64,000 bases of DNA from an uncultured Pelagimonas sp. (GTDB taxonomy: Bacteria; Pseudomonadota; Alphaproteobacteria; Rhodobacterales; Rhodobacteraceae). The first letter of the stretch is position 1. The number at the start of each line of letters is the position of its first letter. The stretch spans positions 1-64,000 of the forward strand of contig NZ_CANMKO010000011.1 of the NCBI RefSeq assembly GCF_947498515.1, given 5' to 3'. Of this stretch, positions 34,219 through 42,884 are shown piece after piece. Made by a program: the position numbers and the translations under genes. The notes beneath the pieces were generated by a model. That model ran no database searches, was not told where the DNA came from, and was given only the letters and a program-made list of their open reading frames with translations.

Positions 34219-34777
34219 TTTAGCGACAGCCCTAGATGGGGCAAGTTTCGACGGTTTGGTCAAGGTTGAGGAATTGCACGCGCAAGGGATGATCACCCTT
34301 CGCGGCGATTTTGGCGACCCGGGTTTTGTGACCGCTGTGACGGGAGTGGCCGAAGTTTCTATGCCCGGCCAACGTGGTGCAATTGTTGATGGGCGACGCG
34401 GGTTGCTTTGGATGTCGCCGGACGAGCTTTTGCTGCTCTGTACCTATGCCGAAGCACCGATTTTGGCGGCGAAGCTGGACGCGGCTTTGGCAGGGCAGCA
34501 TTGCCTTGTTGCTAATGTGTCGGACGCGCGGGCCTGTTTTACCTTGAATGGGGCCTATACGCGCGAAGTTCTGGCGAAACTGGCCCCGGTGGACATGTCT
34601 AGGGACAGTTTCGGTCCCGGAGAAGTTCGGAGAACACGGCTAGCTCAGGTGGCGGCGGCGTTTTGGTTGACCTCGGACGACGGCGCGCAAATCGTCTGTT
34701 TCCGCTCTGTGGCCGAGTATGTTTTCAACCTGCTCAAAGCGGCGTCTGCTCCGGGTAGCGAAGTTGATTTCTTGTAG
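34211..34777 (+). CDS. soxG: Sarcosine oxidase subunit gamma
   Basis: A 188-residue subunit that resembles part of the GcvT fold (R-G-L-L-W-M-S-P-D-E-L-L-L-L, V-S-D-A-R-A-C-F-T-L-N-G, and F-R-S-V-A-E-Y-V-F). It packs against the alpha subunit in the heterotetramer. The ATG at 34211 overlaps the soxA stop by eight bases and has GGGGAG just upstream within soxA. It is the last sox gene; purU and folate genes that sometimes follow are absent here. Confidence 0.93.
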   Translation: MSDLATALDGASFDGLVKVEELHAQGMITLRGDFGDPGFVTAVTGVAEVSMPGQRGAIVDGRRGLLWMSPDELLLLCTYAEAPILAAKLDAALAGQHCLVANVSDARACFTLNGAYTREVLAKLAPVDMSRDSFGPGEVRRTRLAQVAAAFWLTSDDGAQIVCFRSVAEYVFNLLKAASAPGSEVDFL

Positions 34778-34917
34778 AAAAACGAGGGCTGGGCGGTGAT
34801 ATTTATGTGCCGCCCGACCTGTTCGTCTCCATGTATCAATGACTTAAGTTGCACAATCTAAACTTGTTGCCTTGTAGGAAGCGCACTAAGTACAAGTCAT
34901 AAGTATTGGAGAGTATT

Positions 34918-35337
34918 ATGAATAAGACTGTTGGATTAGCCCTTGTGACTGCTTTTGGTTTCTTGGCGCAGCCAGTTTTAGCCGATGGCCAAATCTACGA
35001 ATGCAAAGTTTCCAATACACGCAGCCAAGGGAATTGGCTTCCTGAAGTCTTGTTTATTGGTCATGATCGCGCTGCCAAAAAGGTCATCGTTTCTGACCCG
35101 ATCATTTTGTATTTCAACGATAGTCAACCGGTCGAAGGCAAGGTCGACACCGACAACAAGAAACGCATCACGTTCACGTGGCGGTTGCGGGCGGATGCCA
35201 ACGGGCAGTCGGCCAACATGGCCTATCGCGCCACCTATATGAAGGCCACCGGGCGTTTGAATATCTCGGGTTCGCCATTGGGCTTTGAAAACCGGTACAC
35301 CTCAAGTGGCAAATGTGAGGTCAAACCGTTGAAATGA
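34918..35337 (+). CDS. Small secreted protein of unknown function
   Basis: About 139 residues from the ATG at 34918 (TTGGAGAGT provides a GGAG site). Residues 1-22 are a clear signal peptide ending V-L-A before D-G-Q. The mature part is predicted beta-rich, with an early cysteine (I-Y-E-C) and a late cysteine (G-K-C-E) that could pair. I do not recognise the family; similar small exported proteins are common in Rhodobacterales. It stands alone between soxG and sodB in the same direction. Confidence 0.7.
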   Translation: MNKTVGLALVTAFGFLAQPVLADGQIYECKVSNTRSQGNWLPEVLFIGHDRAAKKVIVSDPIILYFNDSQPVEGKVDTDNKKRITFTWRLRADANGQSANMAYRATYMKATGRLNISGSPLGFENRYTSSGKCEVKPLK

Positions 35338-35420
35338 TCCTATGCTGGCCTTGACCTTAGGCGGTCAACGCGACAGGTATGACGTAATCAATCAACTTCT
35401 GCGGACAAGGGACACCACCA

Positions 35421-36020
35421 ATGGCTTTTGAACTTCCTGATCTTCCATATGCTCACGACGCGCTGGCCTCCAAAGGCATGAGCCAGGAGACAATGGAATA
35501 CCACCACGACATCCACCACAACGCCTATGTTGTGAATGGCAACAAGCTGATTGCTGGCACCGAATGGGAAGGCAAATCGCTCGAAGACATCATCACCGGC
35601 ACCTATGACGCGTCTGCGGTTGCTCAAAATGGTATCTTCAACAACGCCTCGCAGCACTGGAACCACATGCAGTTCTGGGAAATGATGGGCGCGGGTAGCA
35701 ACGACATGCCATCCGAACTCGAAGCCGCTCTGAAAGAGAGCTTTGGCTCGGTTGACGCCTTCAAGGATCAGTTCTCGGCGGCGGGTGCCGGTCAGTTCGG
35801 TTCCGGCTGGTGCTGGTTGGTCAAAGATACCGATGGAGGCCTCAAGGTCACCAAAACCGAAAACGGCGTGAACCCGCTCTGCTTTGGTCAGACAGCTCTG
35901 CTTGGTTGTGACGTCTGGGAGCATTCCTATTACATCGACTTCCGCAACAAGCGTCCTGCTTACCTCGCCAACTTCTTGGACAACCTGGTAAACTGGGAAA
36001 ACGTGGCATCGCGTCTGTGA
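35421..36020 (+). CDS. sodB: Iron-type superoxide dismutase
   Basis: A 199-residue cytoplasmic Fe/Mn superoxide dismutase. Metal ligands are the histidine in Y-H-H-D-I-H-H-N-A-Y, the histidine in W-N-H-M-Q-F-W, and the pair in C-D-V-W-E-H-S-Y-Y-I-D. The glutamine in N-A-S-Q-H-W-N-H, in the N-terminal half, is the placement typical of iron rather than manganese enzymes. It removes superoxide made by respiration. It ends 19 bases before the Tat metallophosphoesterase gene, so the two may share a transcript. Confidence 0.95.
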   Translation: MAFELPDLPYAHDALASKGMSQETMEYHHDIHHNAYVVNGNKLIAGTEWEGKSLEDIITGTYDASAVAQNGIFNNASQHWNHMQFWEMMGAGSNDMPSELEAALKESFGSVDAFKDQFSAAGAGQFGSGWCWLVKDTDGGLKVTKTENGVNPLCFGQTALLGCDVWEHSYYIDFRNKRPAYLANFLDNLVNWENVASRL

Positions 36021-36039
36021 TCCATTTGGCGGGCTATCT

Positions 36040-36927
36040 ATGACCACCCGCCGCACATTTATCAAAGGTCTGCTGGGCACCGTCCTAGCAGGCCTTTTTT
36101 CTGGTCTCTATGCGTTTTTTATCGAACCGGCGCTGCGACTGCGGGTGCAGACATGGCGAATTGCCCGCAAAGATTGGACCGCCAAGCCCCTGAAAATCGC
36201 CATCTTATCGGACCTCCATGTCGGGGAACCTTTTGTTGGTCCGCGTCGAATACGCCAGATCGTGGCGCGTATGAACGCGCTCAACCCGGATGTAATCCTA
36301 TTGTTGGGCGATTATGCCGCCGGGCACCGTTTCATCACCAAATCTGTTGAAATCGCCGAGATCGCGCCGATATTGGCAGACCTCAAGGCCAAACACGGGG
36401 TTTTTGCGGTTCTGGGAAATCATGATTGGTGGGATGATTTGAACGCGCAAAAGCGCGGCGGTGGGCCAAATCTCTATGCCCAAGCGCTTGAGGCCAATGG
36501 TATTCCGGTGTTGTCCAACACTGTGATTAAACTTGAGGATCTTGGCGTCTGGATTGCCGGGCTTGAGGATCAATTGGCCCTTATCCGTCGACCGGGTGGC
36601 CAAAAGGGGCTGGATGATCTTGAAGGCACCTTGGCGCAGATTGCCGATGATGACCCGGTGATTTTGATGGCCCATGAACCGGACATTTTCACCAAAGTCC
36701 CCGATCGCGTCGCGCTCACCTTGTCGGGTCATACCCATGGTGGACAGGTGCGGTTGTTTGGCTGGTCCCCGATTGTCCCCTCGCGGTTTGGCAACAGATA
36801 CGCCTATGGCCATGTGCGCGAAGCGGGGCGGGACCTTGTGGTCTCAGGCGGGATCGGCTGTTCGATCATGCCGGTGCGTTTTGGCGTCGTGCCTGAAATT
36901 ACAGTGGTCGAGATGGCGCATGTCTGA
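36040..36927 (+). CDS. Tat-exported metallophosphoesterase
   Basis: A 295-residue protein whose N-terminus T-T-R-R-T-F-I-K-G-L-L-G is a near-perfect twin-arginine signal or signal anchor. The calcineurin-like core shows all metal motifs: S-D-L-H-V-G, G-D-Y-A-A-G, G-N-H-D-W-W, A-H-E-P-D and G-H-T-H-G-G-Q. The arrangement resembles YaeI-like phosphodiesterases; the substrate is unknown, possibly a phospholipid or nucleotide in the periplasm. It overlaps the rarD start by eight bases. Confidence 0.9.
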   Translation: MTTRRTFIKGLLGTVLAGLFSGLYAFFIEPALRLRVQTWRIARKDWTAKPLKIAILSDLHVGEPFVGPRRIRQIVARMNALNPDVILLLGDYAAGHRFITKSVEIAEIAPILADLKAKHGVFAVLGNHDWWDDLNAQKRGGGPNLYAQALEANGIPVLSNTVIKLEDLGVWIAGLEDQLALIRRPGGQKGLDDLEGTLAQIADDDPVILMAHEPDIFTKVPDRVALTLSGHTHGGQVRLFGWSPIVPSRFGNRYAYGHVREAGRDLVVSGGIGCSIMPVRFGVVPEITVVEMAHV

Positions 36928-37834
36928 CGCACAGCGCGGTTTTTTGGCGATGCTTGGGGCCTGTTCGATATGGGGCTTATCGCCGATCTATTACAAGGCT
37001 TTGACCCATGTGCCCGCGGGCGAGTTGCTGGCGCATCGCTCGTTTTGGTCTTTGGCGGTGTTTGCCGGCGTCTTGGCGATACAGGGCCGTTTGGGGGCCT
37101 TAAAAACCGCGATGGGGTCACGCAAAGCCGTGGTCATTTTGATCATCGCCGCGCTGATGATTTCCATCAACTGGGGCCTGTTCATCGTGTCGGTGCAAAT
37201 TGGCCGGGTGACGGAAACTTCGATGGGTTACTACATGTTCCCGCTTGTCGCTGTGGCGATTGGTGTGGTGTTTTTGCGTGAAAAACTAACGCTTTGGCAA
37301 TGGCTTGCCGTGGGGTTGGCAACAATCGCGGTGGTACAACTGGCCTATGGCCTTGGCGCGCCGCCGTGGATATCGCTAATCCTAGCCGTCACCTTTGCCC
37401 TATACGGGTTGATCAAAAAGAACCTGAGCACCGGCCCGGTGGTTTCGGTTACCGCCGAGGTTGTGTTGATCGCGCCGTTTGCCATCGGCTGGTTGGCATG
37501 GATACATGCGCAGGGGCAGGGGCAGTTCGGCCAAGACACCACAACATCGGCGCTTTTGGCCTTTTCGGGGGTGATGACGGCCTTTCCGCTGATCCTGTTC
37601 TCTTACGCCGCGCAACGGGTGAACATGAGCACCCTTGGCCTGATGCAATACCTCAACCCAACCCTGCAATTCTTTTGCGCCGTAGCGGTGTTTGGAGAAG
37701 CGTTGAGCCAGCAACACCTGATCGCCTTCGTGTTGATCTGGACGGCGCTGGCAATCTACTCGATCAGCAGTTTCCGTCAGGAAAGCGCACGTCGCAAAAG
37801 CGCCATCACATCGCCGGCAGATGGGGCGGATTGA
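36920..37834 (+). CDS. rarD: RarD-type EamA transporter
   Basis: A 304-residue inner-membrane protein with ten hydrophobic helices in two EamA repeats. The start M-S-D-A-Q-R-G-F followed by G-A-C-S-I-W-G-L-S-P-I-Y-Y-K is typical of the RarD subfamily (chloramphenicol-sensitive protein), whose natural substrate is not settled. The ATG overlaps the end of the metallophosphoesterase gene. Its 3' end overlaps the convergent LOG gene by 58 bases, which is unusual but both frames look genuine. Confidence 0.9.
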   Translation: MSDAQRGFLAMLGACSIWGLSPIYYKALTHVPAGELLAHRSFWSLAVFAGVLAIQGRLGALKTAMGSRKAVVILIIAALMISINWGLFIVSVQIGRVTETSMGYYMFPLVAVAIGVVFLREKLTLWQWLAVGLATIAVVQLAYGLGAPPWISLILAVTFALYGLIKKNLSTGPVVSVTAEVVLIAPFAIGWLAWIHAQGQGQFGQDTTTSALLAFSGVMTAFPLILFSYAAQRVNMSTLGLMQYLNPTLQFFCAVAVFGEALSQQHLIAFVLIWTALAIYSISSFRQESARRKSAITSPADGAD

Positions 37835-38328
37835 ACAAAGTCCAAAAGCGAGGCATCGGCAAAGCCGCTATCAACAATATGGGTGAGCAAATCCCGTAAG
37901 GGGCCCCAATAGCCGTTCACATCCATCAGGATGATCGGCTTGTTATGAAGGCCAAGCTGGCGCCAGGTCAGCACTTCGAAAAACTCGTCCAAAGACCCGG
38001 CCCCGCCGGGCATTACCACGACGGCATCGGCGTTCATCAGCATGACTTTTTTGCGCTCATGCATGGTTTCTGTGACCACATAGGTGGTGAGATCGGTTTT
38101 GCCGACTTCCATATCAACCAGATGTTTGGGGATGACGCCAAAGGTATTGCCCCCCGCCGCCTGCGCCGCGCGCGCGACGGTGCCCATTAGACCAACATCA
38201 CCCGCCCCATAAACAAGGCGCCAATTGGCGAGGGCAATCTCTTGGCCCAAGGCATTGGCTTGATCCGTAAAGGTCTCGTCATGGCCCGCCCGCGAGCCGC
38301 AATAGACACAGATTGAGGTGAGCGACAT
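37777..38328 (-). CDS. LOG family protein (TIGR00730)
   Basis: A 183-residue Rossmann-fold protein. It starts I-C-V-Y-C-G-S-R and contains V-Y-G-A-G-D-V-G-L-M-G and the signature P-G-G-A-G-S-L-D-E, a variant of PGGxGTxxE. Family members are nucleotide 5'-monophosphate phosphoribohydrolases that release free bases (cytokinins in plant-associated organisms). In a marine bacterium the physiological substrate is unclear. It is on the minus strand, convergent with and overlapping rarD, and divergent from the LysM gene. Confidence 0.92.
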   Translation of the reverse strand: MSLTSICVYCGSRAGHDETFTDQANALGQEIALANWRLVYGAGDVGLMGTVARAAQAAGGNTFGVIPKHLVDMEVGKTDLTTYVVTETMHERKKVMLMNADAVVVMPGGAGSLDEFFEVLTWRQLGLHNKPIILMDVNGYWGPLRDLLTHIVDSGFADASLLDFVQSAPSAGDVMALLRRALS

Positions 38329-38465
38329 GAAATCCCCGCGTAGCTTGTGGAAAAGGTGTTTTGACCGCTGATACCTCGTAAGCTATACACGCTCAACCGC
38401 TCAGTTTTTTCTGTTTCTGGCCTTGGGGGGCTTTGGGCAAACTGGGTGATGGAAGAAAGGCTGCT

Positions 38466-40145
38466 ATGAGCAAACTCGCACTTTATCTTGCGATCACGGG
38501 CGCGGCGAGCGCCGGTGTGGTGGCGGTTGCGGTTGTAACCGGTGCAATAGACTTGCCCGGTTCGAAACCGGACCCTGCGCAACAAGAACAGGCAAATGCC
38601 AACAAGGCGCCCGAGGTTGCCGTTCTTGCCCCCAAAAGCGCGCCCGCACCAGAGGCGGGGGCCGAGACAAGTCTGATCGCTGATCCCGTGGTTGCGGTTC
38701 CTGACGCCCAGCCAGAGGTAGAGAAAGACGCAGCGCCCGCCCCTGATAGCGTGTCGGAACCGGTGTCTGGGCCAGAAGCTGAGCCAGAAGCCGAGGCAGA
38801 GCCTGCCGTCGTCGAAAGTCCGGCTGCTCTTGAGCCTGAAACAGAGCCTGAAGATGTAGCGGTTGTAGAGCCGGAACCAGAGACAGCGGCGGATGCGCCG
38901 GATGTTGAGGTTGCCTCTAAGCCCGACGCCCCGACCGTTCCAGCCGCAGAGCCCACCGATCAGGGTGCCGCGGACACCCCGACTCCAGTTGTTGAGGCCC
39001 CGGTGGTCGAAACAACGCCCGAAGTCGTCGCAAACCCGGGTGATGTTCAGAGCGAAGACATTCAAACAGAAGCTGCGCAAGCTGTTGTTCCTGCACCGCG
39101 ATTTGACATTGTTCGCGCCGAAACCGACGGTAGCACCTTGGTCGCTGGCGTGGCTGAGCCGGGTACTCAGCTCGAGGTTTTGGTCGATGGCAAAACCAGC
39201 GAGACCGTCAAAGTTGGGTCTGATGGGCGTTTTGTGACGTTTGTCGACCTGCCTGCAAAGGGCGCGGCCTCGGTCTTGACCCTGCGCAACGATACCCCGG
39301 CGGGGGCGTCGGTGTCCGAAGAACAAGTGATTGTCACGCCCGCCATCCCAGCGCCTACCCCGAAAGAGGAAAGCGTCGCCACGGTTGCGGATGTCTCCGA
39401 GCCGGTGGAAGAAACGGATGTGGCACAGGTAGATGTTGATGCCCCCAAACCGGTTGTAGACACCGCCGTTGCCCCAGAAATCGTCAGCGTTGTTCCCGAT
39501 GCCCCAGCCGAACCCGAACAGGTGGCTGCCTTGGAAAGCACCGCCCCGGTCGAGCAAGATGGCCCTACTGCAGAGGCCCGTACCGAACCCGAAGAGGCCG
39601 AAGAACCAACCAAATTATTGCCGCCAACCGTCTTGATATCCTCTGCGCGTGGCGTCGAAGTGTTACAGACCGCGCCGGTTTCGCCGGGTGAGGTGGCATT
39701 GGATTCGATTAGTTACGACGAAGACGGGGAAGTGTTGCTTGCTGGGCGGGGTGAAGAGGCCGCTTCGGTTCGCGTCTATCTCGACAATACACCGATCACC
39801 ACGTCGCGCATTGAGGCCGATGGCCGTTGGCGCGTCGAATTGCCCGAGGTCGACACCGGGACCTATACGTTGCGCGTGGATCAGATCGACGCCAGCGGCG
39901 CGGTAACGGCGCGGGTGGAAAGCCCGTTTTTGCGCGAAAGCGCCGAGCTTTTGGCAAGCGCGCTTGGCACCGGGTCCGGCCCGGTGCGGTCGATCACGGT
40001 TCAGCCGGGTCACACCCTTTGGGAAATCTCGACCAATCGTTATGGTGAGGGCAAAGACTATGTGCGAGTCTTTGATGCCAACCGTGATCGGATCGGTGAC
40101 CCGGATTTGATCTACCCCGGTCAGGTGTTTGATCTGCCTGATTGA
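38466..40145 (+). CDS. Large Ala/Pro/Glu-rich envelope protein with C-terminal LysM
   Basis: About 559 residues from the ATG at 38466 (GAAAGG upstream). Residues 5-27 form a membrane anchor or signal. Then comes a long low-complexity region rich in Ala, Pro, Glu and Val, interrupted by two Ig-like modules (V-A-G-V-A-E-P-G-T-Q-L-E-V-L-V-D-G near 222; L-L-A-G-R-G-E-E-A-A-S-V-R-V-Y-L near 420). The last 50 residues are a LysM domain (V-Q-P-G-H-T-L-W-E-I-S, I-Y-P-G-Q-V-F). It probably spans the periplasm and binds peptidoglycan. Comparable proteins are common in Rhodobacterales; the function is unproven. Confidence 0.85.
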   Translation: MSKLALYLAITGAASAGVVAVAVVTGAIDLPGSKPDPAQQEQANANKAPEVAVLAPKSAPAPEAGAETSLIADPVVAVPDAQPEVEKDAAPAPDSVSEPVSGPEAEPEAEAEPAVVESPAALEPETEPEDVAVVEPEPETAADAPDVEVASKPDAPTVPAAEPTDQGAADTPTPVVEAPVVETTPEVVANPGDVQSEDIQTEAAQAVVPAPRFDIVRAETDGSTLVAGVAEPGTQLEVLVDGKTSETVKVGSDGRFVTFVDLPAKGAASVLTLRNDTPAGASVSEEQVIVTPAIPAPTPKEESVATVADVSEPVEETDVAQVDVDAPKPVVDTAVAPEIVSVVPDAPAEPEQVAALESTAPVEQDGPTAEARTEPEEAEEPTKLLPPTVLISSARGVEVLQTAPVSPGEVALDSISYDEDGEVLLAGRGEEAASVRVYLDNTPITTSRIEADGRWRVELPEVDTGTYTLRVDQIDASGAVTARVESPFLRESAELLASALGTGSGPVRSITVQPGHTLWEISTNRYGEGKDYVRVFDANRDRIGDPDLIYPGQVFDLPD

Positions 40146-40331
40146 TCTGCCCCTCGGGCCAAACCGCTGTTACATTATGCGCTTCCGCGCGCTTTGATCA
40201 CGTTTGACGTGCGGTGACGCCCGTCATGAACGTGTCACTGTGCATTTGCGCACAGACGTCACGGCGTTTCGTGATCTGGTCACTTGGGTCCACATGGCTT
40301 ACCTATGTTCGGACGCAAGCAGGAGCCCGCC

Positions 40332-42143
40332 ATGCCGCCAGCCACCGACACAGATGACATCGCCCTAGAGGAGCGCCAATCGGGCTTGAAGGTGATCCGC
40401 CGGGTGTGGCCGTATCTTTGGCCGGATGGCCATGATTGGGTCAAGCGCCGGGTCGTGATTGCCATGGCGTTTTTGTTGCTGTCCAAGCTGATCGCGGTCA
40501 CCACGCCGCTGTTTTACAAGGCGGCCGTTGACCGGCTTTCGGGCGATGTGCCGGATGTGGCGATTGGGGCCGTTGGGTTGACGCTGGCCTATGGCATTGC
40601 GCGTCTAATGACGGTTGGGTTTCAGCAATTGCGCGATGCTGTCTTTGCCAAGGTTGGGCAGCGCGCCTTGCGGGCGCTTGCGTTGGAAACCTTTACCCAT
40701 ATTCACAACATGTCGATGCGCTATCACATTGGCCGCAAAACCGGCGGGCTTAGCAGGATCATCGAACGGGGTGTTAAGGGCGTCGAGTTCCTGCTGCGCT
40801 TTTTGCTGTTTTCTATCGGGCCATTGGCGCTTGAACTGCTCTTGGTTGGCGTCATTTTGTTCTTTATGTTTGACGTTTGGTATTTGGCCGTCGTGACAGT
40901 TGTGATTGCCGCCTATGTCGCCTTTACCTTCAAGGTTACGGAATGGCGGGTCAAACTGCGGCGTAAGATGAATGCCCAAGATACCGATGCCAACCAAAAG
41001 GCCATTGATAGCCTGCTGAACTTTGAAACCGTCAAGTATTTCGGGGCCGAGTCCCGCGAAGCCGCCCGTTACGACGAGGCGATGAAAGGCTACGAAGAGG
41101 CGGCGATCAAAACCTCGACCTCATTGGCGATGCTGAATTTCGGTCAATCGGTGATTATCACCAGCGGCTTGATTGCAGTGATGGTGATGGCGGCGATGGG
41201 GGTGCAAAACGGCACCTTGACCGTCGGTGATTTCGTTATGGTCAACGCCTATATGATCCAAATCACCATGCCGCTGAACTTTCTCGGCACGGTCTACCGC
41301 GAAATTCGACAGGCTTTGGTCGATATGGGCGAGATGTTCCATTTGCTCGAACAGCCGCGCGAGGTGTCGGACAAGCCCGGCGCACCTGATCTTGATGTGC
41401 AGGGCGGTGTGGTCGATTTGACGGATGTTCGGTTCGGCTATGATGAAGCGCGTCCGATCCTAAAAGGAGTTAACGTGCATGTCGGGGCCGGGGAAAGTGT
41501 GGCCCTTGTCGGGGCGTCGGGCTCGGGCAAGTCGACAATCGGGCGTTTGCTATTCCGGTTTTATGACGTGGGCGGTGGCTCGGTGAAAATCGACGGTCAA
41601 GATGTGCGTGACGTGACCCAAGATAGCCTGCATGCCGCCATTGGGGTGGTGCCACAGGACACGGTGCTTTTTAACGACACGATACGTTACAACATCGGTT
41701 ACGGCCGCGATGGCGCAACCGAAGAGCAGATCATTGAGGCCGCCAAAGCCGCGCAAATCCATGACTTTATCGCCGATTTGCCCGATGGCTATGAGACACA
41801 GGTCGGCGAACGTGGGCTGAAGCTTTCGGGCGGTGAAAAGCAACGGGTTGGTATTGCGCGGACCTTGCTCAAGAACCCGCCGATCCTGTTGCTAGATGAG
41901 GCGACATCGGCTCTGGATACCGAGACCGAAGCCTCGATCCAAGGCGCGCTGAAACGCGCCGGGGAAGGGCGCACCGTGATCACCATCGCGCACCGCTTGT
42001 CGACCGTGTCGGACGCCGATCGCATTGTTGTCTTGCATGCCGGAGAAGTGGTCGAAGAGGGCACACACGATGAATTGCTCGCCAAGTCAGGGCGTTACGC
42101 GCATCTGTGGACCATGCAGATCGCCGAAGAGGACGCGGCCTAA
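40332..42143 (+). CDS. Atm1-type ABC exporter (permease plus ATPase)
   Basis: About 603 residues from the ATG at 40332, which has AGGAG seven bases upstream; ATG 40305 is an alternative. Six transmembrane helices (residues about 35-320) contain the Atm1/HMT1-type features Y-H-I-G-R-K-T-G-G-L-S-R, Y-F-G-A-E-S-R-E and N-F-L-G-T-V-Y-R-E. The ATPase has Walker A G-A-S-G-S-G-K-S-T, signature L-S-G-G-E-K-Q-R-V, Walker B L-L-L-D-E-A-T-S-A-L-D and the H-loop in I-A-H-R-L-S-T. Family members export glutathione-linked sulfur or metal compounds and support iron-sulfur and metal balance. It acts as a homodimer and is convergent with the next gene. Confidence 0.92.
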   Translation: MPPATDTDDIALEERQSGLKVIRRVWPYLWPDGHDWVKRRVVIAMAFLLLSKLIAVTTPLFYKAAVDRLSGDVPDVAIGAVGLTLAYGIARLMTVGFQQLRDAVFAKVGQRALRALALETFTHIHNMSMRYHIGRKTGGLSRIIERGVKGVEFLLRFLLFSIGPLALELLLVGVILFFMFDVWYLAVVTVVIAAYVAFTFKVTEWRVKLRRKMNAQDTDANQKAIDSLLNFETVKYFGAESREAARYDEAMKGYEEAAIKTSTSLAMLNFGQSVIITSGLIAVMVMAAMGVQNGTLTVGDFVMVNAYMIQITMPLNFLGTVYREIRQALVDMGEMFHLLEQPREVSDKPGAPDLDVQGGVVDLTDVRFGYDEARPILKGVNVHVGAGESVALVGASGSGKSTIGRLLFRFYDVGGGSVKIDGQDVRDVTQDSLHAAIGVVPQDTVLFNDTIRYNIGYGRDGATEEQIIEAAKAAQIHDFIADLPDGYETQVGERGLKLSGGEKQRVGIARTLLKNPPILLLDEATSALDTETEASIQGALKRAGEGRTVITIAHRLSTVSDADRIVVLHAGEVVEEGTHDELLAKSGRYAHLWTMQIAEEDAA

Positions 42144-42170
42144 GCGCTACAAACGGTTGATTGAGGAGCG

Positions 42171-42677
42171 TTACCTAGAGCATTCACGCAAATCTTGTTT
42201 GGATGTCTCCGAGGTAAGCTCTCCTAGAACCGAGCGATAGACACTACGCGCCGCTTTGCAAACCGAAGCGCCCCTGTTCGGGCCATAGTGGTCAAGAAAG
42301 ATAAAGGCGATGGCTTTTTCTTCGCCAGAATCGAGTTGAACCCTAGCAAAGGTGAAAGGGGCTTGCTTGTCCTCGCGCACCACTTGGGCATAGGCTGATC
42401 TCAAAAACTTTGGTAAAAGCATGGCTTGCTCGGGTGAGTTTAGGAAAATTCCCCATACACCAGCATCCTCAAAGGTGTCGCCTTCGTTTGGGTCTACGAA
42501 TACTTTACGGTTTCGATTGAGAACGCTCAGCTCTTTATGGAAGGCAGGCGGTGTTTGGACACCTGCATATACGAGGGGCCTACCAGTGGCCTCGAAAAAG
42601 CTTGGTACTGTGCCGGCCCAAACGGTGTGCCCCGTCAAAACCAGACCACAAAGCGCAGAGATAAGAAGGTTTTTCAT
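42171..42677 (-). CDS. Secreted protein of unknown function
   Basis: About 168 residues from the ATG at 42677. Residues 1-21 are a signal peptide (V-W-A before G-T-V-P-S). The mature protein has two cysteines near the C-terminus (S-V-C-K-A and L-R-E-C) that could form a disulfide. No known family motif was recognised. It lies on the minus strand, convergent with the Atm1-like gene and divergent from malate synthase G. Confidence 0.65.
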   Translation of the reverse strand: MKNLLISALCGLVLTGHTVWAGTVPSFFEATGRPLVYAGVQTPPAFHKELSVLNRNRKVFVDPNEGDTFEDAGVWGIFLNSPEQAMLLPKFLRSAYAQVVREDKQAPFTFARVQLDSGEEKAIAFIFLDHYGPNRGASVCKAARSVYRSVLGELTSETSKQDLRECSR

Positions 42678-42748
42678 CACGGTTCCTTTGAAAACAAACC
42701 TAACCTGACAGGATTGTGGTGGTTGGAAAAGAGATCACTCTTTGGGAA

Positions 42749-42762
42749 ATTGCGAAAGTGCT
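42749..42762. promoter_or_regulatory. Box shared with the acs upstream region
   Basis: ATTGCGAAAGTGCT at 42749-42762 matches TTTGCGAAATTGCT at 284-297 in 12 of 14 positions. One precedes malate synthase G and the other acetyl-CoA synthetase, both needed for growth on C2 compounds. The core resembles the TTTGCAAA boxes of PccR/RamB-type regulators. A single box per promoter is weak evidence. Confidence 0.3.
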
Positions 42763-42884
42763 ATTGATTTAATTGGGCTTGTGAGGGTTTTCACCTTTGG
42801 TAATGTTTTCTGACCACGTTTGTTGCCTATCGGAAACTTTTTCTCTATCTAAGGCACGAACCAACGTATCAAAGGGAGTCGCCC

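Noticed and set aside
32935-34296. 453-codon open frame antisense to soxA
   Set aside because: It lies wholly over the certain soxA/soxG coding sequence, shows no family motif and is a shadow produced by codon bias. The same holds for 31144-32043.
38187-39557. 456-codon open frame antisense to the LysM gene
   Set aside because: It is Gly/Arg-rich nonsense produced by reading the Ala/Pro/Glu-rich low-complexity gene backwards.
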